NCBI GenBank assembly: GCA_937877595.1
Contig: CALFIY010000076.1
Location: 1-35,794, forward strand
Reading direction: 5' to 3'
DNA: 35,794 nt
Source: an uncultured Prevotella sp.
GTDB lineage: Bacteria; Bacteroidota; Bacteroidia; Bacteroidales; Bacteroidaceae
Shown here one piece after another: positions 1 through 9,600 of this stretch. Position numbers and translations under genes: made by a program. Position 1 is the stretch's first letter. Each line of letters begins with the position of its first letter. The notes below the pieces were generated by a model, which was not told the DNA's origin, ran no database searches, and worked only from the letters and a program-made list of their open reading frames with translations.

Positions 1-48
1 ACGTGATTTGTAATCTCGGGGTCGTTGGTTCGAATCCGACAAGAGGCT
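1..48 (+). tRNA. tRNA-Thr (anticodon UGU), 3' part
   Basis: Only the 3' half of the tRNA is inside the window. The anticodon loop reads TTTGTAA, giving anticodon TGT (Thr). The T arm is GTTGG-TTCGAAT-CCGAC and the 3' acceptor strand AAGAGGC would pair with GCCTCTT, the usual acceptor start of Bacteroidales tRNA-Thr(UGU). One U-U mismatch sits in the middle of the anticodon stem. CCA is not encoded. The 5' half (acceptor strand and D arm) lies before the window and cannot be checked. Confidence 0.88.
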
Positions 49-50
49 CA

Positions 51-83
51 AAAAAAGAAGTGAGGATGCTCCGGCATCCTCAC
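51..83 (-). terminator. Intrinsic terminator of the GH97 gene, probably bidirectional
   Basis: A perfect 10-bp stem (60-69 with 74-83) closes a 4-base loop TCCG. Read on the minus strand it is followed by TTCTTTTTT, a good U-tract. The stop codon of the GH97 gene (80-82) lies inside the stem. Read on the plus strand it follows the tRNA and has only a short TTT, so it could also help end tRNA transcription. Confidence 0.8.
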
Positions 84-1978
84 TTTCGCATTATAGCACT
101 CCATCCGCCTGCCGGCGCAAGATGCAGCGACAGTTTGTCGCCATGGTTGACAGGCTTCACACTCTTCATAAAGTCGGTGGCATCGCGGTCGGCATTGACG
201 CCATCGGCAAAAATCTCTGCCAGATACGGCACATCGGAAAGCATGTCGAGCGTGATGGTTATATCGCGCTGCTCCCAGTTGTTCATAGCGGCAAGAAACC
301 ACACATCGCCCTTGCGACGCGCCACCACGACATATTCGCCAATGCTGCCGTCGATGGCTATCGTCTCATCCCACGTGGTAGGAATCTGCGAAATGAAATC
401 TGTGGTCGACTGCTCTTTCTCGTAGCGCGTCGGAGCATCGGCAAGCATCTGCAGCGGTGCGTCGAAAATAGTATACATGGCCACCTGATGAGCACGCGTT
501 CCCTGGCTCATGGGATGATCGTTGGAGCCGAAGAAAGCATCGCGAGTTGCATTGCGCATTGCGCCAGGCGTATAGTCGAGCGGACCGACCAACTGGCGCA
601 GATAGGGAATGGTAACGTCGTAGCGTGGCTGGTCGTGCAGCGGTCCATTGGCAGTGCGAGGCTCCCACTTGGAATTTTCCAAACCTTTCACGCCTTCAAA
701 ATTCAGTATGTTGGGCCATGCCTGCTGTATGCCTGTCGGGCGATAACCGTGCAGGTCGAGCAGCAGATGATGGCGGGCGGCAGCAGAGGCCAGTTGCCAA
801 GCAGAGCGCATCACGGCCTGATCGTCACGGTCGAAGAAATCTATCTTGAAGCCCTTCACGCCCATCATGGCATAGTGACGGAAATCGTCATCTGTGTTTT
901 TCACGGCATTGCGCCACGACGCCCACAGGATAACACCCACTCCGCGCTGCGCACCATAGCCGATAAGTCTCTGAAGGTCTATCTCAGGATTGAGTTCTGC
1001 GCGCAGCGATTCCTTGCCGCTCCATCCCTCGTCGATGATGACATATTCCAGATTGTTCTTGGCAGCAAAGTCTATATAATATAAATAAGTGTCGGTGTTC
1101 ATGCCTGCACGGAAAGGAACTCCCGTGAGCATTGTTGCATTCCACCAGTCCCATGCCACTTTGCCAGGGCGTATCCACGATGTGTCGCGCAACTGGCACT
1201 TCGGACCGAAGCGCTCTGGCAGATTGGCCGTAAGCAACTGGCGATCTTGTTCTGTCACCAGAACAATGCGCCAGGGCAGCGGTCCCTTGACATCACGTGC
1301 TATGTATGAGGCTCTCTTAGTCGGCACGAGGTTCAGACGTGCATGGCCACCGATCTCCTCAGCCACAGGATAAGGCGCAAAGGCGCCACGCAGTGCATGG
1401 TGGCCTTTACGGACAAGAAACATGCCAGGATAGTCGGTGGCTCCCATGTCGCAGACAACGGCAAGTTTGCCGTCGGGAAGCCTGATAGCAAGTGGATTTA
1501 TGGCGAGCGAGTCGGCATACATCTCAGAAAGCGGCTGCTCATCATAATAAGACTCAAAACTGAAGGTATAGCGCTCTCCTCCCCTGTTGTCATTGACATA
1601 CGGGACGAAGGCCTTGTAGTCGCCGGCAAAACAAAACTCTGCCGTCTCGCTGTTCACCGTAACAGGTTTGCCGGCAATCACGATACGATAGGCAGCAGCG
1701 TCGTTGTCAACACGGAATTCCACGCTGACATTGCCACTCTTCACTACGGCAGTGTTGCGCTTCACTACGCCAATCATTTTGCCCAGCGCTCCGTTGAGAC
1801 CAATCTCCGAGGGGGTCAAAACCTGCGTTCCTCCGTAGGCCACCTCCCACGTGAGGCGGTTTGACGCTGCATGTATTTTCACTGAGAGCCTGCCATTTGG
1901 CGACATCACTTGATAGTCCTTGGCTGCAACACCCATTACGGCAGCCAGGCATAACAAAAAAAATGCTATTCTCTTCAT
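80..1978 (-). CDS. Secreted glycoside hydrolase family 97 (alpha-glucosidase/alpha-galactosidase)
   Basis: A 632-residue protein with a signal peptide (about residues 1-20, ending VAA-K), then the GH97 N-terminal beta-sandwich, a TIM barrel from about 270, and a C-terminal beta domain. GH97 hallmarks are W-D-W-W-N at about 276, the IIDEGW strand (E317), K-I-D-F-F-D-R-D-D-Q at about 378-387 and N-F-E-G with E427. In this family inverting SusB-type enzymes use glutamate bases and lack the barrel Asp, while retaining members have an Asp nucleophile in the K-x-D-F-x-D strand. The Asp here (D380/D383) therefore suggests a retaining enzyme, perhaps an alpha-galactosidase; substrate is not proven. 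The ATG at 1978 is chosen because it starts a clean signal peptide; a start seven codons earlier would overlap the promoter. It is not next to sus genes. Confidence 0.92.
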   Translation of the reverse strand: MKRIAFFLLCLAAVMGVAAKDYQVMSPNGRLSVKIHAASNRLTWEVAYGGTQVLTPSEIGLNGALGKMIGVVKRNTAVVKSGNVSVEFRVDNDAAAYRIVIAGKPVTVNSETAEFCFAGDYKAFVPYVNDNRGGERYTFSFESYYDEQPLSEMYADSLAINPLAIRLPDGKLAVVCDMGATDYPGMFLVRKGHHALRGAFAPYPVAEEIGGHARLNLVPTKRASYIARDVKGPLPWRIVLVTEQDRQLLTANLPERFGPKCQLRDTSWIRPGKVAWDWWNATMLTGVPFRAGMNTDTYLYYIDFAAKNNLEYVIIDEGWSGKESLRAELNPEIDLQRLIGYGAQRGVGVILWASWRNAVKNTDDDFRHYAMMGVKGFKIDFFDRDDQAVMRSAWQLASAAARHHLLLDLHGYRPTGIQQAWPNILNFEGVKGLENSKWEPRTANGPLHDQPRYDVTIPYLRQLVGPLDYTPGAMRNATRDAFFGSNDHPMSQGTRAHQVAMYTIFDAPLQMLADAPTRYEKEQSTTDFISQIPTTWDETIAIDGSIGEYVVVARRKGDVWFLAAMNNWEQRDITITLDMLSDVPYLAEIFADGVNADRDATDFMKSVKPVNHGDKLSLHLAPAGGWSAIMRK

Positions 1979-1984
1979 AAAGTG

Positions 1985-1992
1985 CAAAATTA
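1985..1992 (-). promoter_or_regulatory. -7 promoter element of the GH97 gene
   Basis: TAATTTTG on the minus strand fits the Bacteroidota TAnnTTTG -7 consensus. No clear TTTG -33 box is seen at the right distance. Only six bases separate it from the ATG at 1978, so the transcript would have a leader of only a few bases. Confidence 0.55.
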
Positions 1993-2312
1993 CACACAAT
2001 ATTTCTGAAAACCACTTTATTTTCAGTTTTTTGAAAACATTTTACACAATTCTCAAAACATTTTTTCAGAAACGCACGAAACACTTTCCTTTACCTCAAC
2101 ATATTGCCACCGAACAAATAATGGCATCAGCAAATTAAACAGAAGTAATTGTATCCGACCTCCTTGTTCCGTTCAACAAGAATGCCCTTGTACGTCAAGA
2201 CAAAGCGTCAAGTACGCTTATCCTATATATAGTTCTCCTCTCCAGCACCTTCACCCTTTGGCTTCAGCAATTTGGAAAGGACATGGCAAAGGCCGAAAAA
2301 AAACAATTATTC
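1993..2312. other. Intergenic region without a recognised gene
   Basis: About 320 bases between the GH97 promoter and the flavodiiron promoter. It starts AT-rich with repeated TTTT/AAAACATTTT runs. One plus frame is free of stops from about 2140 to 2334 but has no ATG until 2284 and resembles no family I know. A near-repeat CGTCAAGACA/CGTCAAGTAC occurs at about 2195-2216. No RNA gene or mobile element was recognised. Confidence 0.5.
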
Positions 2313-2344
2313 TTTTGTTTTGCCTTCACTTAATCGTATCTTTG
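2313..2344 (+). promoter_or_regulatory. Promoter of the flavodiiron protein gene
   Basis: TTTTG at 2313-2317, 19 bases, then TATCTTTG at 2337-2344: a near-perfect Bacteroidota sigma-ABfr promoter (TTTG/TTG, 19-21 bases, TAnnTTTG). It lies 39 bases before the ATG at 2384, which supports that start over an in-frame start further upstream. Confidence 0.8.
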
Positions 2345-2383
2345 CACGCAAAAACACATAATCCAATACACCTATTTACATTT

Positions 2384-3568
2384 ATGGCTAAGAAAATCAC
2401 CCAAAGAGTCAGTTGGGTCGGAAAGGTAGACTGGGAACTGACACGATTCCATGGCGACGAATATTCAACACACCGCGGCAGCAGTTACAACTCCTATCTG
2501 GTGCGCGACACGAAAGTGGCACTCATTGACACCGTTTGGCAGCCTTACGACCGCGAGTTTGTGAGCAGACTGAAGGAAGAGATAGACCTCAAGAAGATTG
2601 ACTATATCATAATGAACCACAACGAGGTTGACCATAGCGGTGCACTGCCGGAACTGATGCGCGAGATACCTGGAACACCTATCTACTGCACCAAGAAAGG
2701 CGAAGCCATTATACGTGGCATGTACCACGAGGACTGGAACTTCGTGAACGTCAAGACTGGCGACACCCTCAGCCTCGGCACGACTACGCTGACCTTTATA
2801 GAAGCAACAATGCTCCACTGGCCCGACACGATGTTCACCTATATGGACACTGACGGCGGCATTCTGTTCTCTAACGACGGCTTCGGACAGCACTTCGCCA
2901 GCGAATCGCTGTATAACGACAGCGTAAACGAAACAGAACTGATGTACGAGGCCGAGAAATACTACACCAACATCCTCAATCCGTTCAGCGCACTGGTGGC
3001 AAAGAAGGTACAGCAGATACAGGCAATGGATCTGCCCTTGTCGCTGATATGTCCAAGCCATGGAATAATCTGGAAGGAAAATCCTGCACAGATTATTGAG
3101 AAATACCTCGCGTGGGCCAATGCATATCAGGAAGACCAGGTAACGATAGTCTACGACACGATGTGGCAATCGACACGCAAGATGGGTGAAGCCATTGCCG
3201 ACGGCATTCGTCAGGCTACGCCGGAAACTAAGGTAGTAATTCGTAACATCGCACACGACGACAAGAACGACGTACTCACCGACATCTTCCGTTCGAAGAT
3301 GGTGCTTGTCGGCTCACCGACAATAAACAACGGCATTTCATTTGCCATTGCAGGACTCCTGGAGATGGCTGCCGGACTGAAGTTCAAGGGCAAGAAAGCA
3401 GCAGCCTTCGGTTCATACGGCTGGGGCGGCGGCGCAGTGAAGATAATAAACACACGACTTACGGAGGCTGGCTTTGAACTTGTGAACGACGGACTGGGCA
3501 TGACGTGGGTTCCCGACGAGGAGCAGATAGAGAAATGCCGTCAGTGGGGCAGCAGCCTGATGTCATAG
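2384..3568 (+). CDS. A-type flavodiiron protein (FprA), O2/NO reductase
   Basis: A 394-residue soluble enzyme that reduces O2 to water, and in some members NO to N2O, for oxygen protection in anaerobes. The N-terminal metallo-beta-lactamase-like domain carries the full di-iron set: H79-x-E81-x-D83-H84 (in NHNEVDHSG), H145 (LHWPD), D165 (SNDGFG) and H226 (PSHG). The flavodoxin-like FMN domain follows from about 250 (TIVYDTMWQST, VGSPTINNG, GSYGWGGG). It ends after the flavodoxin domain, so there is no fused rubredoxin; electrons must come from a separate partner not in this window. The ATG at 2384 directly starts the conserved core, and a 42-codon upstream in-frame extension would begin before the promoter. 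It converges on ispH with overlapping stop codons. Confidence 0.95.
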   Translation: MAKKITQRVSWVGKVDWELTRFHGDEYSTHRGSSYNSYLVRDTKVALIDTVWQPYDREFVSRLKEEIDLKKIDYIIMNHNEVDHSGALPELMREIPGTPIYCTKKGEAIIRGMYHEDWNFVNVKTGDTLSLGTTTLTFIEATMLHWPDTMFTYMDTDGGILFSNDGFGQHFASESLYNDSVNETELMYEAEKYYTNILNPFSALVAKKVQQIQAMDLPLSLICPSHGIIWKENPAQIIEKYLAWANAYQEDQVTIVYDTMWQSTRKMGEAIADGIRQATPETKVVIRNIAHDDKNDVLTDIFRSKMVLVGSPTINNGISFAIAGLLEMAAGLKFKGKKAAAFGSYGWGGGAVKIINTRLTEAGFELVNDGLGMTWVPDEEQIEKCRQWGSSLMS

Positions 3569-4432
3569 CAGTGCATCACGACACTGTTCCATAAGCCACT
3601 TGGGAGTACTCGTTGCGCCACAGATGCCTACAGTGAGTACTCCCTTTAACCATTCTTTTTCTATCTCTTCCGGACCCTCGATAAGATGGCTGTTGGCATT
3701 GACGCGCTGACATTCCTGGAAAAGGACTTTGCCATTGGAACTTTTCCTGCCACAGACAAAGAGTATCAGATCGTGACGCGCGGCAAACTGCGACATGCTT
3801 GGCATGCGGTTTGCCACAGAACGGCATATCGTGTCGAACCACTGGAAATTGGCTGTGGGCGAGATGTGTTGCTTGATATACTCTATGATGCGATGAAACT
3901 CGTCAAGGCTTTTGGTTGTTTGTGAGTATAGATAGATGTCGCGCGAGAAGTCAAGGCTCTGCACATCGTCAAACTTTTCTATCACAATGGCACGACCGTC
4001 TGTCTGTCCTACGAGTCCAAGCACCTCGGCATGGCCATTCTTACCAAAGATGACTATCTGAGAGGCAAGAGGTGAGTGGGTAGAGGTGAGAGAATTCTCA
4101 TACTGCTTCTTGATGCGCCGCTGCAACTGAAGCACAACGGGGCACGTTGCATCGATTATCTCTATATTGTTACGGTGTGCGAGTTCGTAGGTTTCAGGCG
4201 GCTCTCCATGTGCACGCAGAAGCACCTTGACATTGTGCAATTTGGCCATTTCGTCGTGGCCTATGGTAATCAGGCCCATGCGCCGCAGCCGTTCGCACTC
4301 CATTCCATTGTGAACGATGTCGCCAAGGCAGTAGAGTTGGTTGCCCTTGGCAAGTTCTTCCTCAGCCTTCTTTATTGCCGTGGTCACTCCAAAGCAGAAA
4401 CCGCTGTCGCTGTCTATCTCTATCTGTATCAT
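3563..4432 (-). CDS. ispH: 4-hydroxy-3-methylbut-2-enyl diphosphate reductase (IspH/LytB)
   Basis: A 289-residue iron-sulfur enzyme, the last step of the non-mevalonate isoprenoid pathway, making IPP and DMAPP from HMBPP. The three cluster cysteines are C13 (GFCFGV), C97 (DATCPV) and C203 (DTICRSV). Substrate-binding residues H41 (IVHNG), H75 (AHGEPP), H134 and E136 (KNGHAEV) and the SSN motif at about 231-233 are present. It is the last gene of a minus-strand operon: its ATG overlaps the TGA of the GTPase gene upstream (ATGA). The stop overlaps that of the convergent flavodiiron gene. Residues about 112-124 (S/T/H/P/L-rich, between the second Cys domain and KNGH) look like an insertion and are encoded by a GGTGAGTGG-type repeat that also lies upstream of uvrB. 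Confidence 0.96.
   Translation of the reverse strand: MIQIEIDSDSGFCFGVTTAIKKAEEELAKGNQLYCLGDIVHNGMECERLRRMGLITIGHDEMAKLHNVKVLLRAHGEPPETYELAHRNNIEIIDATCPVVLQLQRRIKKQYENSLTSTHSPLASQIVIFGKNGHAEVLGLVGQTDGRAIVIEKFDDVQSLDFSRDIYLYSQTTKSLDEFHRIIEYIKQHISPTANFQWFDTICRSVANRMPSMSQFAARHDLILFVCGRKSSNGKVLFQECQRVNANSHLIEGPEEIEKEWLKGVLTVGICGATSTPKWLMEQCRDALL
4071..4096. repeat. GGTGAGTGG-type purine repeat inside ispH
   Basis: On the plus strand two imperfect units, ggtgagtgggtaga (4071-4084) and ggtgagagaatt (4085-4096), match the 14-bp tandem unit found at 17024-17099 (12 of 14 positions for the first). Here they are read in frame on the minus strand as a Ser/Thr/His/Pro/Leu-rich stretch in IspH. Confidence 0.55.
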
Positions 4433-5532
4433 TCCTGCTTCAGTTGGCTGTAATATATATCCAACAAGTTCTGTCCTGCTGCAAACGATGTCTGCCGGCC
4501 TTCCAGAACACTGCGCTCGCTGTCGGCCAGTTGCGCAGCAACGACGGGATTGTTGTAGAAAGAGAGCCGCAACTGCTCGTTGATGGTCTCATACATCCAG
4601 TATTTGGCTTGCTCACGGCGGCGATGCTCAAAGTAGCCATTCTGTTTAGTAAAGTCGACATACTGATAAATCATATCCCAAACCTCCTTAATTCCAAGTC
4701 CGAAGAAACCGCTGTAGCAGAGCACCTTGGGTGTCCATCCGCTCTCGGGCATAGGAAAGAAGTGGAGAGCATTGCGGAAGTTTGTGGCTGCCATCTGGCA
4801 ACGGTCTACGTTGTCACCGTCGCACTTGTTTATCACTATGCCGTCGGATATCTCCATTATGCCTCGCTTTATGCCCTGCAACTCATCGCCTGTTCCTGCC
4901 ACCTGCAGCAACAGGAAGAAGTCGACCATGGAGTGGCATGCCGTCTCGCTCTGCCCCACTCCCACCGTCTCTACAAATATCTTGTCGAAGCCGGCAGCCT
5001 CACATAGGATGATGGTTTCACGCGTCTTGCGCGCCACTCCGCCAAGGGAGCCGGCTGTAGGACTGGGGCGTATGAACGAGTCAGGATGGACGCTGAGTTT
5101 CTCCATACGCGTCTTGTCGCCCAGGATGCTTCCCTTTGAACGTTCGCTGGATGGGTCGATGGCCAGCACAGCCAACCTGCCGCCTTTCTCCTTGAGCACA
5201 TGCATGCCAAAGGCATCGATAGACGTTGATTTGCCAGCACCGGGCACGCCACTTATACCGATACGGACGCTATTGCCGCTATATGGAAGGCAGCGGTTGA
5301 TAACCTCTTGCGCACGCTGCTGGTGCTCGGGGTTTACGCTCTCTACTAGGGTGACGGCCTGCGAGAGCACCGTCACGTCGCCTTTCACGATACCCTCTAC
5401 CATTTCGCCAACGCTCATCTCACGACGGCGGAACTTGCCCCGTCGCATATACGGATTTACTATTGACGGCTGTTCTACGCCACTGTTCACCTGCAGGCCT
5501 GCGTATTCTGCACTATTCTCTGGATGTTCCAT
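4429..5532 (-). CDS. meaB: MeaB/ArgK-type GTPase (methylmalonyl-CoA mutase chaperone)
   Basis: A 367-residue P-loop GTPase of the MeaB/ArgK/YgfD family. Members protect and reload the adenosylcobalamin-dependent methylmalonyl-CoA mutase. Seen motifs: Walker A GVPGAGKS (95-102), the VAxDPSS-type region AIDPSSERSKG (about 124-134), FVETVGVGQSE (about 186-196) characteristic of the family, and NKCD (235-238) as the base-recognition motif, with Cys where Ala or Gly is common. Length is slightly above the usual 320-340 because of a roughly 40-residue N-terminal lead. The mutase genes are not in this window, although Bacteroidales use this pathway to make propionate. It follows the DUF1573 gene after 51 bases and overlaps ispH by four bases, so it is translationally coupled to ispH. 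Confidence 0.93.
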   Translation of the reverse strand: MEHPENSAEYAGLQVNSGVEQPSIVNPYMRRGKFRRREMSVGEMVEGIVKGDVTVLSQAVTLVESVNPEHQQRAQEVINRCLPYSGNSVRIGISGVPGAGKSTSIDAFGMHVLKEKGGRLAVLAIDPSSERSKGSILGDKTRMEKLSVHPDSFIRPSPTAGSLGGVARKTRETIILCEAAGFDKIFVETVGVGQSETACHSMVDFFLLLQVAGTGDELQGIKRGIMEISDGIVINKCDGDNVDRCQMAATNFRNALHFFPMPESGWTPKVLCYSGFFGLGIKEVWDMIYQYVDFTKQNGYFEHRRREQAKYWMYETINEQLRLSFYNNPVVAAQLADSERSVLEGRQTSFAAGQNLLDIYYSQLKQE

Positions 5533-5583
5533 GTTATAGATTAAGGCTTGAAAATTCTAAATTGAGAATCAACCTGTTGCTGT

Positions 5584-6648
5584 CTATTTCACTCCGATAG
5601 GAATGACAACTTTGGCATTGTCAGGGTCGTTGGTTATCATAAGTACACGTGGACGGGTACGCACCTTAAGCAGTTCGCTGCGCTGGGCAGTAACTTTCAG
5701 TTTTGCTGTCTCGCCAGGCTGCAGTTCCCGTTTGCTGAGCGATATCTTCAATCCGCCTGTAAACATCTGCAAAGACGATATCTTCAGCGCTGTTCGCCCG
5801 ACATTGCTTATCAGTATGACTTTGCTGAGTTTCTGCTTGCCGTGGAAGTCGAAGCCTATAGAGTCCTGCGACAGATGCATCTTGGGCATATACTGTTTTT
5901 GTTTCTCCGATATCGGAGAGAAATGTGGTAGCAAAACTGTAGACACGCCTATCTGACAGTCGGCACTGGCCTTGTCGCCAGGATTGGCAGCAAGATAGAT
6001 GGTAGCCTGGGTGAGTCCGTAACTGCTTATGTGGCTGGAATTGAGCGTCACATTGACAGTGGCACTACGGCCTGGGCCGATCTGCTCCGGTGTAACCGTG
6101 GCAGAAAGATAGGAAGGCAGGTGCATCAGATATGGATGCAGCGCGCGCGTACCATTGTTATATATATGCAACTGCTGCACAGGCGTATCGCCCTTGTTGA
6201 CATTGTCAAACTCGAGTTCATTGCGGTCGGCAAGCAATTCGCCCATGTCTACGGGATAAGAGGCACCCATATTCTGAACTTCGGCAACCACCACACCCTT
6301 CATACGGATGTAGACTGGTTTGGTAGTGCCGTTGGAGATAATGGCAGCCTGCTTGTCGAAGTGGCCCATCTGCTGCGCATCGTATGTCATCTTGATCTGG
6401 AAGTGCTCACCCATGCCTATCACCGTCTTTGGATACTCCACGACGGTACAGTTGCAGTCGACATCAACTCCTTCTATCTTCAGGCGACGTATGCTCTTGT
6501 TGCGGAATTCAAACACAGCCGTCACGGGCTGCTGAAAACCAGTACGCCCCACATCAATAACAGTCTTGGTGGCTATGAGTCGCTGTGCCGCAAGCGGTGC
6601 GAATGTTGCCAACAGCATCAGCAGCAATATGGTGTTCCTCTTATTCAT
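5584..6648 (-). CDS. DUF1573 protein, secreted Ig-like (ASH-type) repeats
   Basis: A 354-residue exported protein of unknown function. A signal peptide (about 1-22, ending LAA-Q) is followed by a DUF1573 domain, recognisable by the F-x-F-x-N pattern, CNCT at about 65-68 and the P-x-x-V-I-x-M-G-E pattern, then at least two more Ig-like/ASH-type strands (GRSATVNVTLNSS; GRTALKISSL). Such domains are common in Bacteroidota periplasmic or surface proteins. The ATG at 6648 overlaps the A2M stop codon by eight bases (ATGAATAA), so translation is coupled; a GTG three codons earlier is possible but gives no better signal peptide. The tight link to A2M suggests a shared envelope role, which is inference. 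Confidence 0.85.
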   Translation of the reverse strand: MNKRNTILLLMLLATFAPLAAQRLIATKTVIDVGRTGFQQPVTAVFEFRNKSIRRLKIEGVDVDCNCTVVEYPKTVIGMGEHFQIKMTYDAQQMGHFDKQAAIISNGTTKPVYIRMKGVVVAEVQNMGASYPVDMGELLADRNELEFDNVNKGDTPVQQLHIYNNGTRALHPYLMHLPSYLSATVTPEQIGPGRSATVNVTLNSSHISSYGLTQATIYLAANPGDKASADCQIGVSTVLLPHFSPISEKQKQYMPKMHLSQDSIGFDFHGKQKLSKVILISNVGRTALKISSLQMFTGGLKISLSKRELQPGETAKLKVTAQRSELLKVRTRPRVLMITNDPDNAKVVIPIGVK

Positions 6649-9600
6649 TGTTGTCACGGTTTACGGTTAGTGTCATGGAAGGTGCCGTGGCGCGGAACTC
6701 GGGAGAGTATGCACACAGCACACAGCATGTCCCCGTCTCGTAGCGTCCTGCACGGTCTATGTAGTATTCTGTCTCGAGAACATGGGTTCCCTTGCTCAGC
6801 CAATGGTAGTAGTAATTGGTAGCGTTATCCTTGGGCACGCAGTAGGCACCATTGCTATAGCCCGACAACTGTCGTACAGGTTCCATACATGCAGCCCTGC
6901 GGTCTACGACCTGAACAAAATCGAGGTCACGAGTGCTGTTAATAGTGATACGTACCTTGATACGCGAACCTATGCCTAATGGTACATGATTACCGCCATC
7001 GGAAACAATCTCGCGCTTCACGCTTATGCCAGACGCAGAAGAGGCCATATCGCTGGTGGGTTGGAAGAACTGTGCATAGACAGCGCCCCATGAAGTTCCA
7101 TCAGATGGCTTGCTGACTGTGAGTTCTGTGCCGTTGGGCTCGTCGACAGCCGTCTTGACATATCCAATGGCTGCCGTAGCCTGTGGCATTTTGAGCGGCT
7201 GGCCATCAATGGATATCGTGGCATGCTGTCGGCTGTCGAGTTGCTGACTGTTGCCATTGAGGAACGCATAAATGGCATTTACAGTGCTAATCGGAGTGTC
7301 CCACACTTGCGACCGCTTTTCCTGCAACAGCCAGCGGCGCATCTCGTCAATCGTAGTGACATCGTCGGGAGTCACCAGGCGAATGGCCTCCATGGCAGCC
7401 ACTTCCGTAGGTATCTTATAACTATACCATGAATATGTGGCGCGTGGAGTGTCGTAGTAGCGCCCCATCTCTGGTGTCGCCACGCTATATTCCTTCAGGC
7501 TCTGCACATACTGTGCGGCACGCTGGTGTTCGCCTCGTTTCTGTAGGATTACGGCTGTAAGTGCCTTCTCGTAGATTGTCTGATTCTTTATTTCTTTCTT
7601 AAGCAGTTCTATGAGATAATCGTCTGCGGCGGCGACATCGGACGGCAACTGGCGGCCGTCAATGGCAGCAATATATAGCCAGCGAAGCGCCGTAAACGAC
7701 GGGAACGTGGGTTTCCGGCCTTTTCGTGCCTGACGCTTCATCTCATTTACCATGTCGACTATCTCACGACCGATGTATCTCATGGCTTTGGTCTGCATGT
7801 CGCTGGCATCTGCATAACTGCCTGTCAGTACTTTCAAGCGTGCCAGCAGTTCTGCCACGGCAGTAGTGATGTACAGGCTTGAGGGCATGCCTGGATACCA
7901 CGTGAAGGCGCCGTCGCCATTCTGCAGTTTACTCAACTGCGTAAGACTATTGTCCATACGACTGCCTATCAAATTGGCATCGAAGAAGTCCGCCAACCTC
8001 TGCTTCTGTTCTGCCTCTTTTTCAGCGTTATCCACCCATGGAGTTTCGCTGAGCACGATGTCTTTCAATTCGTCGTTTTTGGAAAGGTTGCTTGCGAGCG
8101 TCTCTCCGTTAGGCTCCCTCAGCCATTGTTCGAACACGGTACGCGCCTGCGGACTCTGCTTCAAGATGTTGCTTGCAAGCAAATTGGAATAGTAGGCTGC
8201 AGCCTGATTTATAGCGTTGTGCTCCCATGGCTGACCAAGAGTGGCAAGCGACTGAACCATGAGCCATGCAGGATTGTTGGCATACTCTATGGTGAGTTTG
8301 CGTGGAGCGACAGATGTTTCGGGGAAGAGGCTGGGAATATTTATGGCTACAGTGCCTTTGCCATGCTGAGTGATGGGCACGCTCACTGTGACACGCTCGC
8401 TGTTTGGCAGCACTGGCAGATAGTGCTGTTCGCCATCTGAGCAGTTGCCGGCATCTGCCGTAACCCTACACACGAGCAACGACAAGTTGCCAAACTGCGC
8501 TGTGGGCAAATGGAATGTAGCGACAGCGGTCTTGCCATGCTCTACGTCAAACGGTTCACCATACTGATAGACCACAGCATCGTTTTCTGGATTGACAAGT
8601 TGAATACGTACCATGCCCTGCTGCGCCTCGTCGCTCATACTGAAGATGCGCACCGAAAGTTGAGCCTCGTCGCCGACACGCACAAAACGCGGCACATTGG
8701 GTTGTATCATCAGCGGCTTCTGTGCCACAGCCTCACCGTCAATAAGTCCACTCTTCATGTCGGCAGTATGAGCCAATCCGAGAAAGCGCCAAGTGGTAAG
8801 GCTTTCAGGCAGTATGAAGCGCAGAGCCACATGGCCCTTTTCGTCAGTAACGAGAGACGGATAGAAGAAGGCCGTCTCCTGCAGGTTTTCACGCATTTGC
8901 ACCGCATCATCCTGCTTCACCGCTCCATCGGCCACGGCCGCATCTTGCTCTATAGCAACATCCGTCCCGGCAACATTCATACCAGCAACAACCTTCTCCT
9001 CTACAGCCATGTCCATAGTATTGGCAGCAAGAGGCATGGCATCCATGCTACCGACAGCGGCCTCCTTGGCATAGAGCATCTTCGCACCGCGCATGCGTAC
9101 CATCCTGCCATAACTATAGACAGGGAATACGTCATGGTCGAAGCGGCTAAAGTCAAGGCCGTCGACAGAGAGCAGTCTGTAATCCTGCTCGCCACTGGTG
9201 GTAATATCGCCAACAGCCAATGTCTGCCATGATGCGTGCGGCATAGGCGTGCTGAACGGCACCGACAGTTGCCAGCCATGCTGCTGCAACTGGTCAAGAC
9301 TCTTGTCGTAGAGTACTGCCATTAGTTGGGCAGATGCAGGACGGCCATCCTTGTCCGTAACAACGAGCCGCCACTCTTCTTTCTGGCCAGGCTGCAGTCT
9401 GTCGCGGAACGTATGCCATTGCAGTTTAAGTTGTTTATCGGGCAAAGGCCGACCTATCGTTGTCGTGTGATGATAGGTAACGCCATCCTTCACCCATGCT
9501 ACGTTGAAGAGCAGGCCGTTGCCATATTCCGGGCGATACGTCATTTTCCTGTTCCACAGCGATGAGTTCTCGCGCTGGTAGCCACGCTCTATCACGCTGT

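Noticed and set aside
2140..2334. Stop-free plus frame of about 65 codons before the flavodiiron promoter
   Set aside because: No start codon until 2284, no family resemblance, and it overlaps the promoter at 2313-2344.
2258..2383. N-terminal extension of the flavodiiron protein
   Set aside because: It would begin before the promoter, is not homologous to the family, and the residues before MAKKITQRV look like random translation.
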